Positions 34,195-45,157 of a stretch of DNA of 64,000 nucleotides are shown piece after piece. The position numbers and the translations under genes were made by a program. The notes beneath the pieces are model-generated. The model searched no databases. It saw only the letters and a program-made list of their open reading frames with translations, and was not told the origin of the DNA. Every line of letters begins with the position of its first letter. Positions within the stretch are counted from its first letter, which is position 1. Source of the DNA: Brachionus rotundiformis (taxonomy: Eukaryota; Rotifera; Eurotatoria; Ploima; Brachionidae); assembly GCA_016802295.1 (NCBI GenBank), contig JAESIW010000062.1:276327-340326 (forward strand), written 5' to 3'.

Positions 34195-35750
34195 CTTTAT
34201 GTCTGGAGATAACTGGGTGGACAAAAGTTCAGTGCACACGCTTCGCAGGATTCATCACAAAAATCAACAATACCAAAAATAGAACGAAAGAAAAGCTCAT
34301 AGCGCTTTACCAATTTTGACTACGTACAGGAACTAACCAAACTATCATTGCGAAAATGTTTAATAAAAACACAACGCAACAGCATATTAGTAAATACTTG
34401 TCCGAAATTAGAAGCAATTTATGAAGACTTCGTTCCAATTTTTCTTGGAACAGAAAAAATCTGGAATTTTTTCTGACCCATAACAACTTAATGGTAACTG
34501 AACTACTGGAATTAAATAATCAAGAACTAGTCATTATTTGTGATAGAACCTAAACTCATATTGAAAAAAGTTTTAATAATGAAATGCAATATCGTACATG
34601 GAGTGTACAAAAATCTTCATCATTAATGAAACCATTTATTATTTGTTGCTCTGATGGTTACATTATCGATTGCTGTGGGGCCTTTGATGCAAATATTAAC
34701 GATGCTTCTATTTTGAAATATACTTTGTCCTAAAACCCTAAAACCAAGGTCATTCTTGACAGGGGTATCTAGTAATTTTTAAAAAAATTATATGTTTGAT
34801 AATTAATCTTAATAACACTACGATTTCGGGACATAAAAGAATATTTAAAAGAAGAGTTTCTTTTCGATTTAAAAATCCCTGCATGTCAACAGAATGATGA
34901 ATCAGAATCCGTTTAAGAAAAAAATGGATATAAATCAAAGCAGCTTTCAACAAAACAGGTCAATAAAACAAAAATTGTAACCAAGGTAAATTTTTTAGTT
35001 CTTAATCTAATTTTATTTTATTTAATTTAGTGTTGCTTTATAATTGAGAAAAAGATAGGAGAAATAAAAAAATTTCGTGCTTTGGACAATGTCCGAAATT
35101 CTAAGATTGGGCACATTCAAATCGATTATCGTATCGCAAGTGCAATGATCAACTTATTTCATAAGAAGAATAAAAAGAAAAGCTAACAATTTTTCAAATA
35201 AACTTGATTTTCTTTTATCAAATCAATTAGATACAAAATTAATCACCCAAATTCAAATATCGAGTAAAGTTGACTTTCCTATTCTTAGGAAAAAGAAAAA
35301 AAAAAATAAAATATTTCTTGGATCATATCAATTAAAAAAAGCTAATTCCTACATTAAAGATATTATAAATAATAAAACTGCATTTATAGTCAACAACAAT
35401 ATGCTAAAAACGATAGCAAATGAAAGATCTATTAATGACTGTAGACGTACTAAGACACTTGGTTTTGAACTAATTTCACGCCATAAACGTTCTAAAAAAA
35501 AAAACAATGAAGAAGATTTAAATTATGTGAAAATATTCAATATATACCACGATTAATTAGAACAAAAGCTATACGAGGTTATTTTCTATTTTTTTCATTA
35601 TTTTTATTCTAAATTTTGATTCCTTTAAAGCTTTTATTTCTAATTGTATGTCTGGTTAAAAGACAGCTGGTTGGTGTAGTCATGTTGCTAGTGTAATCTA
35701 TTTTATTAGCTACTATAGGTTTTGTCTTTCGGGTATTAAATTAAGAGGAG
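34195..35750 (+). pseudogene. Decayed DDE_Tnp_4-type transposase with zinc-binding tail
   Basis: Pieces of one protein family appear in order across shifted frames. First come a helix-turn-helix region (KNRTKEKLIALYQF, LRTGTNQTIIAKMF) and VIICDRT. Then a long catalytic block follows, MQYRTWSVQKSSSLMKPFII then CCSDGYIIDCCGAFDANINDAS, whose Asp residues fit the DDE endonuclease superfamily 4. Further pieces are KQLSTKQVNKTKIVTKV, a YRIASAMINLFHKK segment, and near 35650 GWCSHVASVIYF, a Cys/His SWIM-like tail. Several stops (for example after CDRT) and frameshifts make it inactive. A possible second gene of the element follows at 35927. No terminal repeats or target duplication could be fixed. 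Assignment comes from block order and remembered family patterns. Confidence 0.6.
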
Positions 35751-35926
35751 AACATTTAACAAAACCACAATTGATCTTGAAAATAATCAGCTTCCAAACA
35801 ATCCAATAAGTATACGTGGCAAAACAAATAGAAAAGAAAGCTCAATTGATTCTGATTTAACTTCAAGTGAATCAGATCAGAGTGATTTTGATAACCTATC
35901 TGATGGTTCAGGATTAGGTTCTGATT

Positions 35927-36779
35927 ATGAAGCAATTTTGCAAACTCAACAAAAATGAATTTGAAAATTTGAAAAAACATCTCCCGAGTTGGGATTCATT
36001 TATAGAATTCAGAGGAAAATCTGAAGTCTATGTTTCAAATACAAGTCCAATTAATTATTTCCTCCTAGCGTTTTGGTTTATAAATACCAGAAATCAAAAT
36101 ATTTTTAGTGAATTGCCAACAAATGAGGCAAAATCAATATTAACAGAGATAATAAGTTTGATCGAAAAATATAATTGGAAAAAAGCAATAGAATTTTGGA
36201 TTGAAAGGATAATTAAAAATGAAATATATGCAAATATATCAGAACAATTTACTCATATTGCAATAGATGGTATGGAAAAAGAATTTTTTCTAGATATTTA
36301 AAAGATTTTCAAAAACATCGAATAATCAAAAAGTGCAATATTAGATGTAATTTAAATGAAACGACTATAAAAGATATATCTTATGATATTTTTTTTTAAA
36401 AAACAAATAATAAAATTAAAATATTTACTTAGAGTTTAAAAATATGCACAAAGTGTTTTTATGAATCATATGCTGACATTAAATTTTTTAATCGTCAGTC
36501 ATTTTTGTTTATTCAATCCTTTCAAAAAAATATTTATATAGATGCCCTACCAGATGAGATATCTTTTGATAATAATCGGTGTCGTTATTATGCTCAACTT
36601 TGAAAAAACCTGGTCATATTGTTGGAATTATTAAGAATGAACAAAATCTTTGCGTTGTTGATGACATTTTTCAAAGCATTAAAATCTTGGGTCAAAATGA
36701 CCTAAAAAAGAACAATAAAAAGGAAAATTACTTTTATAATAAGATAACAACAAATGTTTCTCTTTATTATAAAGTTTAG
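35927..36779 (+). pseudogene. Accessory ORF remnant of the same element
   Basis: A 124-residue open frame (35927-36301: LPSWDSFIEFRGK, SPINYFLLAFWF) is followed after stops by a second readable stretch to 36779 (DALPDEISFDNNR, then HIVGIIKNEQNLCVVDDI). The last block, His-rich then Cys-VVDD, resembles the C-terminal half of a papain-like (Ulp1/USP-type) peptidase domain, which some eukaryotic transposons carry as a second protein. It lies immediately downstream of the decayed DDE transposase in the same orientation. The peptidase reading is tentative. Confidence 0.4.
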
Positions 36780-38170
36780 AATTATAATATAATTGTTTTT
36801 TTAATGAGTTGATTGTGAATAAAAAATTTTGTTATCAAAAATAAGTTTAATTTATTTTTCAAATTTACAATTGGAATCAAAGAATACCGTATGTGCAAAA
36901 TTGGTATTCTAATACGAAAACAAAAAACTTCTACCGGCATCTAGTCGAGTTCAAAAAAAAATTAAATAAAGATAAAATAGATTTTTTTACAAAGCTAAAT
37001 CAATACAAAAAGATAATTGAAAAAACGAACTAATCAAGGGTGAAAATAGTCAAAATTAGTAGACTTCTTGTGTTTTTGTAGAATCTCCTTCATTATTTAT
37101 TGATGAAAGAAAATGTTTTTCCATTATGCTTCCATTTTCATAAGGGCTAGCTAGATGTTCTTCTGACTAGAATAAAAATTTTAAGTAAAGAATTAAAAGT
37201 TTATTTTTAATCAAAAACCTTAACGCTATCATCACTAGTGATCTGGTCATCATGTATAGTCACACCATCTAAATGTATCTAAAATATTTTTTTTTAACGA
37301 GACTAGAAAATGATTACAAATTAAAAAAATTTTAAACATTCAATACATTTTATTGATTTGGAACTCTATGAAAAGATCTCTGATCATATAATATCTAATA
37401 AATAAAAAATAATTTAAAAAATTAAAGTTTAAACTTTTCAGTAATAACCTTTTCATTTTCAAAATAAAATTGAGTTTGAGCTTCTTTATTTTAATCAACA
37501 AATTTAAAAGATTTTCGTTTGTTTTGACAATCTAAAACAATTAATAGAATTAATCGTACATAGGCATAATTCATTTAAAATTATTCAAAATCAAGTCATT
37601 TGACTTAATTTTACTATGTAAGAACTCTTTTTATATTTTTTAAAGGAATTTAACTATAAAGATAACAATTCAATTTCAAATACAGCAAGGCAAATACAGT
37701 AGTCTATTCTTACCAGAGAGACACTATATGTTAGGGTTCGTACTCGTAGGGAATTCGGATTATCGATTAATAAAAATTTCAATCGATGGAAAAACTTTAA
37801 ATTTTCTTTCAAGTTGTTTCATTATTTTATTTTATTTCCAACAAATTTAATCGAACCAAAATTTTTAATCGAAATTTTAAGTATAAAATGACTTTCAAGT
37901 ATTTCGAAATTTTATTATAATTTTTTTTCGATTTTTTATAAAAAAATGATGTAAACTTAACTTGAAAGAAATTTTAAACAAAAGAATAAAAAAAGCATTG
38001 TAAAATAAAAAGCATTTGAAGTTAGCAAAAAAAAAAGCTTATTTCTAACCATAGCTTATTGTTTATGTTTATTTTAGCTTATTTCTAAGACGATAAGCTT
38101 TTTCCAAGACGATTAGCTCTTAATCATTTTTATATTTTTTTTATTAGCTTAGATTTAATTACAATTAATT
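36780..38170. other. AT-rich DNA between two dead transposons
   Basis: No gene was recognised. A TAGGGTTCG-type sequence near 37732 could be the start of the following hAT element, but no matching end was found. Confidence 0.4.
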
Positions 38171-38177
38171 AAAGAAT

Positions 38178-38959
38178 ATGGCACATGCAACAGGCCAAAA
38201 ATCACAAAAAAAAGCAAGTTCACGTGTAAAGCGTGCATGGTGTTGGCAATACTTTAATGAACATGATGATGATGTTGTTTGTACGCTTTGTGAAATTTAA
38301 TTAGAATCAAATACTTTAATTCAACATCATCAATGATATACCATTTAGCAGCAAAACATCATCTATTCAATTTGAACTCTAAAAGACGCAAATTTGTGAG
38401 AGAAACAGGTAGTGAAAGTGATTGCCAAACAGATTGCGAAACTGATTCATTCAATGACAGTTTAACAAATGAGCCAGAATCGACAATTCCATAACAGGAT
38501 TCGAAAAAAGTAAACAAAATAAATGAAAAAGTTGTGCGTTTCATAGTTGGAACCAATCAGCCTTTGTCTTTGATACAAAATCCTTTATTTGTTGATATGG
38601 TTGGTGAGTTAAGGGCAAGTTATAAACTACCTGGTCAAAAAAGAATGGAAACCAGACTTTTGCCACAAATGGTAAATAATTAAATAAAAAAAGCTTCATA
38701 TAATTTTTTAATTTTTGTTTAATTAGTCCTTCGAAACAAAGCAATTTATTAAAAATCGTTTAGCAAAAGCTAATAAAGTATCACTCACTTCAGATTGTTG
38801 GACATCGACATGTGTTGACAGTTATATGGGTGCATTGATGAAGAATTAGAACCTTACAATTTCAGTTTGTCGATGCGTTTTCTAGAAGAGCCACATATGG
38901 GAGTGTATCTTTATAATGAACTAAAGTCGATTTGTATTGATTGGAACATATTAGATAAG
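38178..38959 (+). pseudogene. Second, unrelated hAT transposase remnant
   Basis: Starts MAHATGQKSQ, followed by a BED-finger beginning (VKRAWCWQYF...VVCTLC) that runs into in-frame stops. A later stretch reads VVRFIVGTNQPLSLIQNPLF and RMETRLLPQM. A GTAAAT donor at about 38670 and an acceptor AATTAG near 38726 define a ~55-nt intron. The next piece is KVSLTSDCWTST, the hAT DxWT catalytic region, then HMGVYLYNELKSI, ending at another donor (GGTAGT) at 38959-38963. The rest of the RNase-H domain and the dimerisation domain are absent. Sequence and layout differ from the 16-19 kb hAT, so this is a separate family. Confidence 0.65.
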
Positions 38960-39899
38960 GTAGTATATATCAATAATGTTTTTTAAAAGTCACAAGTCTC
39001 AAGTCAAGTCCAAGTGTGTTCTTGGAATGTTTTTCTTGTTGACTTTTTTGAAAATGCTTTTATATAGATATCATTATTTTTTTGATATTTGTCTTAATTA
39101 TAAAAAAAATAATGATATAAATCAGATATTAAAGTTCTTAAGATGCTTTTTTAGAATAAAAAAGACATTCGAACCTCCATTTTCATCAAGTTGTGATTTT
39201 GAAAGAGTCAATTTTAAACAACATAAAAAATAAAAGGCAAAAAACAAAATAAATGTAAAATAAAAAAAATCCTTTAATTGAAGAAACTGAATATCAAATT
39301 CATATCTAATTGTCCCAATGGATCGAGAGTCTATCAAATTAGAAGTACCATTGCTTACTTCGATTTTCTAATTTATTTCATATCTAAGTGGTGAACTAGT
39401 AGTGGAAATCGACAAGAGGTCGCTAACAAAATTGATAAAACTACTAGGCACTAAGATAAAGAAAAAAAGTAATATTAAATAAATTAATTAAGTTATTATT
39501 TTAAAATTAATAAAACATTAGATTTTAAATTTCAACTCTTTAAAATAGTTGAGCCAAAATAGAAATAATAATTTTGATGAAGCTGACTTAAAAAAGATAC
39601 AATATTTAAAAATTTCTTTTATTCAAGTGCTTATTCATATTATTCATTGTAAAGTGATGTTTTGATTTTGAATAAATAAAATCTTATTTAATGTATATTT
39701 TTTATTATGGAAATTAGATTTTTTCTTTAGTTAACTTTTTTATGTTTTTGATTTTATCAACGGATAGATATTATAGGAAAAATTTGTAAAGTTAACTTTG
39801 CTTGAATATTCGAATCATAATTTCCAAAATTCTTGGCAAATATGGCAAATTACCTGAATTAATTTAATTTTGCTGAAAGCCCATTAAAAAACCTCTTAA

Positions 39900-40257
39900 A
39901 TGATGTATAAAAAATTGAATTGTATAGCCTAGTTCATAAATTATTTAAGGGCCAAAATTCAGCAAAGTAAAATTTTTGATCAAATTACAGGCGCTCAGTC
40001 TTGCTCAAACATTTTTAGATGCGCAATTAAATTTAATTGCATTTTTTGAAATTACATTACAATCCTTTTTTTCAATAGTTTGAAAATAAAGCTCTGAAAT
40101 ATTAAATAAAAAATCAGCGATGAAATTTAATTTCGCATCTAAAAATGTTTGAGCAAGACTGAGCGCCTGTAATTTGATCAAAAATTTTACTTTGCTGAAT
40201 TTTGGCCCTTAAATAATTTATGAACTAGGCTATACAATTCAATTTTTTATACATCAT
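39900..40257. mobile_element. 358-bp foldback element with 124-bp identical arms
   Basis: Positions 39900-40023 and 40134-40257 are exact reverse complements over 124 bases by my reading (the outer end begins ATGATGTATAAAAAATTG; the inner end is TTTTTAGATGCG). They are separated by a 110-bp A/T-rich spacer. It is non-coding. A diverged partial copy of one arm plus spacer lies at 56965-57105 in a CFAP44 intron (TTTTTGATCAAAT, CTTGCTCAAACATTTTTAG, then ATGCGCAATTAAATTTCATT), so it belongs to a dispersed family. No clear target duplication was seen. Arm identity implies a young insertion or gene conversion between arms. Confidence 0.8.
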
Positions 40258-40802
40258 ATTAAATTAAAACATGATTGTATATCGAACCGATTTCAATCTA
40301 AATTTCGATTCTCGATCAGAAAAATTATTTGTTAAGTGCAAGGTAGCATGAATACAAATTATTTAAGAAAATAATATTTAAATAAAAAACTGATGTTTTT
40401 TAATGTTATTTGACCTCAGCTTACATTTAAAAAAAATTAGTCTAACCTGTAGACCGCTTAATGGTCCCACATGACCCATATTTTTCTTATTACGCTTTAA
40501 ACTTAAGATACAGATATTTAAAATATATGACAGTATGACAAAATTGTGATAGAATGAATTATTTATATTTATTTAAATTTCTAATACCAAAAAAGCATCT
40601 CAAACTGAACCGAATATCAAGCTTTGGGGAATATTATTTCAGTACAATCAATTTCGATTAGCACAATGAAATAAACATTTAACACAATTCGATTTCTTTT
40701 AAGCACAACAATTGTATTTAAAAAAATAACATTTTACAAAAAAAAATGGGGTTGAATAATTCTTAGCTTTTTTTCAACACAAAAATATTTATAATTCCAA
40801 AC
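40258..40802. other. AT-rich spacer
   Basis: No gene or clear repeat was seen. Confidence 0.4.
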
Positions 40803-42090
40803 CTACACTGCGTAGTCTAAGTCGGGTCTCACAATGGATTTATACAATCTTACCCACAGTCTTTCCTCTCTACTTTTAAACGTTCGCTTTAGCATTCGAA
40901 GTACTCTACTCGCTTTCGCACAAGTACTTTTCACTTGGCTGTTCCACTTTAAATCTGATGAAACCATCACTCCAAGACTCTGTGGTCGCAAAAATAATAT
41001 CCTGTTGCTTTTATGTGTGTATTTATACCTTTCATTTTGTCTGCCGAAATGCAATACTTTACATTTGTTTGCACACATGCCCATACGCCAGACCTCTATC
41101 CATTGACATAGTGCATCCAGATCTTTCTGTAGCATCCCTCTCTCATAAACATTAACTATGCCAAGTATTTTTGAGTCATCTGCATACAATTCGATTTTAT
41201 TTGTAACGCAATCAGGTAAGTCATTTATGTACAGAACAAATAGCAGGGGTCCAAGTACAGACCCTTGCGGAACTCAACTTAGTACCTCTGACCATCTAGA
41301 AACTCCATCACCAAGTACAACTCGCTGAGCTGAGAAGTCGTTGATGCGGTACCGTATCAAAAGCCTTTGAGAAGTCTAATAGTATTTTAATAGCGTGCGC
41401 TCCTAAATAATAGAGAGAGAGGGAGGAAAAATAAAAGCTTCACTACTTCTCTAACTTCTTTATTAAAATATCCAGCAGGGTCTTCGAAGACCGGGCACTC
41501 TGGAGGGGGTGTTACAGTATTTCATCCACACTGTTACCTTTGGCCAACTCAGTCGTGATCATATCAAGCGTTTCAAGTAGTTTCGTAACACATCCTTTCT
41601 TTGGAACAAATCCATGTTGACTTCCAATTATTAGATTGTTCTCTTGAAGGTAAAACATTAGTCGGTCCCTGACAATACCCTATAGAACTTTACAAGCGAC
41701 TGACGTAAGTGATACGGGTCGATAATTTACTGGCTCTAATTTACTTCCTTTTTCCCTGTCTAATGATTTTGCGTAAATTGTCTTCAATGGCAGTGACATC
41801 GTTTTTGCGCAGTTTTTCAGTATCGGTGGATGTACTTGGTCTGTGCCCATCGATTTGTTTCCATTTAATTTCTGTAGTCCACGTTCAATCAGATTCTCGT
41901 TTAGCTCCTGCATGACATTCTTAATATCGATAGTAGAGGAAGTACATAGAGGAAAAAAAGGAAAATTGTCATTGGTTCTGGTGAAACTGATCATTTAATA
42001 GCTCAGCTATCAGTTTTTTGTCATTCGTTACTTCACTCTCTTTGGTTCTTAACATTCTTATTTCTTCCTTTACTCCTATTTTGCTTCTCA
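40803..42090 (-). pseudogene. CR1-like LINE reverse transcriptase, broken
   Basis: On the minus strand, near 42090-42000, a VRSKIGVKEEIRMLR-like segment is followed by an open part from 41994 to 41680 (GLQKLNGNKSMGTDQVHPPI, KLEPVNYRPVSLTSVACKVL; RT motifs 1-2). After a stop-rich middle with QHGFVPKKGC, the frame from 41189 to 40803 begins with the catalytic MYADDSKIL and continues through LGVMVSSDLKW and LYKSIVRPDLDYAV. The motif set and YADD box fit CR1/jockey-clade LINEs. Around 41395-41520 an apparently foreign GC-richer stretch replaces the expected coding sequence. The 3' end is lost at 40803. It is inactive. Confidence 0.75.
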
Positions 42091-42176
42091 CATAATTTAT
42101 AAATAGAAAATAAAAAATAAAATAAAATGAAAATCAAAAGTTTTATTAAAATAAAAGTTTACTACTATATTAATTA

Positions 42177-44390
42177 TTAATTATTGATTTTTTTGCCAAA
42201 CTTAGATGATATTAAATTTTTAATAGTCAATTTAAATTTCTTATTGAAAAAATAGTTGATAAAAAATTGAATAATAAAAGTAAAATTAATTGAAATGATA
42301 AATATCCAAAATATTTGACTAATTCCATTGCCTTTATTGATCGAAATTATCGCATCTGAGTCAATAAAATAGTAGGCTATTTTTTTATAATTTGATAAAA
42401 AGTTAATTATCCTAGTGAATATGATTAAAACACTGTTCAAAACAACCAAAATAATATTCTTGGCTTTTTCTGAGACAGAACCAGACTTTTTTTTTGTAAC
42501 AACTAGTTTTTTTTTCTCATAAATGGTCTTAAAAATAAAAATGACCAGCTTTATATTTAAAAATAATATAACTAATGAGATAATGGCATGGAAGAAATCT
42601 TGAACAATGTTCAGCCTAAATCTGACTGAATGATATGCGTTGTTAGAGTGAATGCCAAGCATATCTATTTGATGGATGTTTAAGATAATTCCCAATAAAA
42701 TGATACATGGAAGCATCAATTTATAAACATTAAAACTGCCAAAATTTTGCTTATACTTTCTACTTGTAATGAAGAAATATCTGTCCAAAATCATAAGAAA
42801 ATTTGCCAATAGGGCACAGCTTATTGAAACATAAGATACAAAATTAATAATTTGAGTTTTGATTAGGAAAAGAGATTTAGATCCAAGACGGAAGTCAAGA
42901 TCACATGAAATGTCTTCTATGTAAGTATAAGAATCAGATGAGTATTTTATTGAGACATTGAAAACAAGAGTGATAATTGATATTGTTTCGAAAGTGATCT
43001 GTATTTTAAGATATTGGTACATTTTTTCCTTAAATTCAAATTTGACCAGAGCATAGAGAGCTAGAATGTTCAAGGGAAGTCCCAAGATGATAATTAAAAA
43101 CATTAAGCCTACTTCGGCCATCATCAAAGGACAAGAAGAATTTTTTTCCTCAGTACAATTAAAATAAAAGCTATTTGGTTTAACAATTATTTTGCCACAA
43201 TCTGACAATCTCTTATTGAAATCACACTCGACTATTCTTTGGTCAATATTTTCAAAGCAACTTTGCACAGAGCTTGTTTTCATAGATAAAGATTCTTGCT
43301 CGGACTTGAAAAAACCTTCTAGTTTATAATTGACCAATAGCCAAATTAAGGTACATGTACATGGTAGGTCTGGTTTTGAATGAATAATGGGAAATACAAA
43401 GTTATTGTGAGGAAAATTGGTAAATTTACAAAAATCATCATCTGGATAGTCGTACTCTTGATGGATGTCTCTTAGAATTAAATAAACTTTGGGAAAATAA
43501 TATCCAGATGACTTGAGGCGCTTAATCTCATTACAATTGCTCAAATCTTCCAATACATTATAGAAATTTAGTCTTGATATCCATCCAAGGTCCGACTCTT
43601 GGACAAATTGCCTAAAATTAATCAATTCAAGAGCAAATTGGTGAAGATTCATCAAAGTATCAAAAGCATTTTGGTGAATGTCTTTAATTGATGAATTTAG
43701 AATGTGTACTTGTTCTACTAAAGTATGAGTAATTGCGTTTAAAACATTTACTCCAATGTTACCATTGTAGTTATTTAGAATATATTTTGTGATATAAACA
43801 TGGGATGTGTATGGAAAATACTCTAGTTTGGAAAAATAGAAGTAATTTGGCAGTTGTTTTGATGATTTAATTTCAAATGAGTCCAAAAAGGAATTGAACA
43901 AAAACAAAGGACACGATTTTTGTGGAAAAGTGACATTAGTTAATTTTATATCATTTAAATCATTTACATTTTGTAATTTATCAATAGTTAATTGGTTGAA
44001 TTTTTTATAAAATAATTTAATTGAATTTGAGCAGATATTTTTGTTAGATAGGCTTTTTCCATTCAGATAGAAATCCATGTGGCTGTTGTGGATGAAAGTC
44101 TGGTTGAAATAGTTGAAAATTGATGGAAAATAGTTAAGGTGAAATTTTCCAACATTCTTGATAATTAATGTTATGTTTTTAAAATTTATTTGATTTGATG
44201 AATTAAGAAAAAGCTGATTAAATGAGATGTCTACAATTATTGTTTGATAGCTAATGGCTGTTTGGAGAAATTTGTTATCAAAAATAAAATCACCATCGAA
44301 CAAGCAATGTATTTCGGTAAAATTGTTGAAGCAGTTGGATTTTGAATATTCAATATAAAAGATAATAAAAGCCATAGCTAAAAGCTTCAT
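42177..44390 (-). CDS. Chimeric receptor: LRR-like ectodomain joined to a 7TM GPCR
   Basis: Intronless, 737 residues. A signal peptide (MKLLAMAFIIFYIEYS) leads into a ~400-residue ectodomain with an LRR-flank-like N-terminus (SNCFNNFTEIHCLF), many Asn-Gln-x-Ser/Thr glycosylation sites and irregular leucine-rich units. A Cys-rich closing region follows (LPCTCTLIWLLV ... CDFNKRLSDCGK). Seven hydrophobic segments start near residue 425 (VGLMFLIIILGLPLNILALYALV, TM1 with the GxxxN pattern). TM3 ends with ILDRYFFITSR, a DRY motif, marking it as rhodopsin-class. TM7 lacks a clear NPxxY. The overall plan resembles LRR-containing GPCRs, but the ectodomain is divergent and I recognise no orthologue; it looks lineage-specific. 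It is divergent from the secreted repeat gene at 44711, 320 bases away. Confidence 0.75.
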   Translation of the reverse strand: MKLLAMAFIIFYIEYSKSNCFNNFTEIHCLFDGDFIFDNKFLQTAISYQTIIVDISFNQLFLNSSNQINFKNITLIIKNVGKFHLNYFPSIFNYFNQTFIHNSHMDFYLNGKSLSNKNICSNSIKLFYKKFNQLTIDKLQNVNDLNDIKLTNVTFPQKSCPLFLFNSFLDSFEIKSSKQLPNYFYFSKLEYFPYTSHVYITKYILNNYNGNIGVNVLNAITHTLVEQVHILNSSIKDIHQNAFDTLMNLHQFALELINFRQFVQESDLGWISRLNFYNVLEDLSNCNEIKRLKSSGYYFPKVYLILRDIHQEYDYPDDDFCKFTNFPHNNFVFPIIHSKPDLPCTCTLIWLLVNYKLEGFFKSEQESLSMKTSSVQSCFENIDQRIVECDFNKRLSDCGKIIVKPNSFYFNCTEEKNSSCPLMMAEVGLMFLIIILGLPLNILALYALVKFEFKEKMYQYLKIQITFETISIITLVFNVSIKYSSDSYTYIEDISCDLDFRLGSKSLFLIKTQIINFVSYVSISCALLANFLMILDRYFFITSRKYKQNFGSFNVYKLMLPCIILLGIILNIHQIDMLGIHSNNAYHSVRFRLNIVQDFFHAIISLVILFLNIKLVIFIFKTIYEKKKLVVTKKKSGSVSEKAKNIILVVLNSVLIIFTRIINFLSNYKKIAYYFIDSDAIISINKGNGISQIFWIFIISINFTFIIQFFINYFFNKKFKLTIKNLISSKFGKKINN

Positions 44391-44663
44391 TTTTTAAAAT
44401 TTTATTTTTAATTTAAAGATTAATAATATTTTTATAAAATAATGCCATAAAGAAAAAAGATAATTAGAGGATGTAAATTTAATATTTTCAAAAATAGATC
44501 ATGTACCAAAATTAATTTAATATGTCTGCGAGCTTTTTAAATAGATTGTATAAAAAATATTTCAAGACTGGTTGAATAAGATTTATTTTTGGCAAAGAAA
44601 TTTTTAGGAAAAAATTCAAAATATTTCTAGACTAAACACAAATGGACTGTGAATAAACTTATT

Positions 44664-44673
44664 TATATAAATA
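44664..44673 (+). promoter_or_regulatory. TATA box of the GGQQ-repeat gene
   Basis: TATATAAATA, 47 bases before the ATG at 44711. This implies a very short 5' leader if transcription starts ~30 bases downstream. The equivalent element of the gene at 47239 is almost equally spaced. Confidence 0.5.
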
Positions 44674-44710
44674 TAAGTAAAAATGAGTGACAGTTTAAAT
44701 TTATTTAAAA

Positions 44711-45157
44711 ATGAAATTTTTCATTATATTCTGTCTCTTTACCGTATTAATCCAATGTTTCAATGCCCAACAAGATGTAAAAATTGACCAATTAAGAGAA
44801 TTTATTGAAAAACAAAATAATGGTAAGCAAAAAATAGAAATTGACCAAAAAAGTAAATTTGTTGGACAGCCTGGCCAACAAGGCCAACAAGGAGGACAAC
44901 CTAGTCAACAAGGTGGACAACAAGGTGGCCAACAAGGCGGGCCGCAAGGACAACAAGGACAACAAGGAGGACAACCTAGTCAACAAGGTGGCCAACAAGG
45001 TGGACAACAAGGTGGACAACAAGGAGGACAACAAGGAGGACAACAAGGTGGACAACAAGGTGGACAACAAGGTGGACAACAAGGTGGACAGCCTAGTCAA
45101 CAAGGGCAAAGTAGTCCAGCAAAACAAAAAATTTATATAAAGCAAAAAAATGTTTGA
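44711..45157 (+). CDS. Secreted Gly/Gln-repeat protein
   Basis: 148 residues. A strong signal peptide (MKFFIIFCLFTVLIQCFNA, then QQ) is followed by a charged spacer (KIDQLREFIEKQNNGK). About 80 residues of GGQQ units follow, interrupted by GGQPSQQ three times and one GGPQGQQ. The C-terminus is a short basic tail (KQKIYIKQKNV) that echoes the KQKIEIDQK segment before the repeat. No cysteines occur after the signal peptide. Such low-complexity Gly/Gln proteins occur in silks, egg coats and adhesive secretions; a structural or adhesive role is inference. Polyadenylation signal AATAAA lies at 45174-45179. No family was recognised. The neighbouring secreted Gln-rich gene at 47239 shares leader type and promoter layout. 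Confidence 0.8.
   Translation: MKFFIIFCLFTVLIQCFNAQQDVKIDQLREFIEKQNNGKQKIEIDQKSKFVGQPGQQGQQGGQPSQQGGQQGGQQGGPQGQQGQQGGQPSQQGGQQGGQQGGQQGGQQGGQQGGQQGGQQGGQQGGQPSQQGQSSPAKQKIYIKQKNV
44862..45102 (+). repeat. Coding minisatellite of 12-nt GGTGGACAACAA units
   Basis: The repeat encodes GGQQ; unit variants differ mainly at third positions (GGT/GGA, CAA throughout). Long runs are identical between 45000 and 45090, so copy number is likely to vary between individuals. Confidence 0.9.

Noticed and set aside
37732..40275. TAGGGTTCG and CGAACC as paired ends of the second hAT
   Set aside because: The match is too short and no 8-bp duplication was found.
44862..45102. CRISPR-like array
   Set aside because: The units are contiguous 12-nt coding repeats without spacers, in a eukaryotic gene.
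44792..45145. Leu/Ser-rich open frames overlapping the GGQQ gene
   Set aside because: They are other-frame readings of the 12-nt repeat; the plus-strand frame alone has a signal peptide and promoter.
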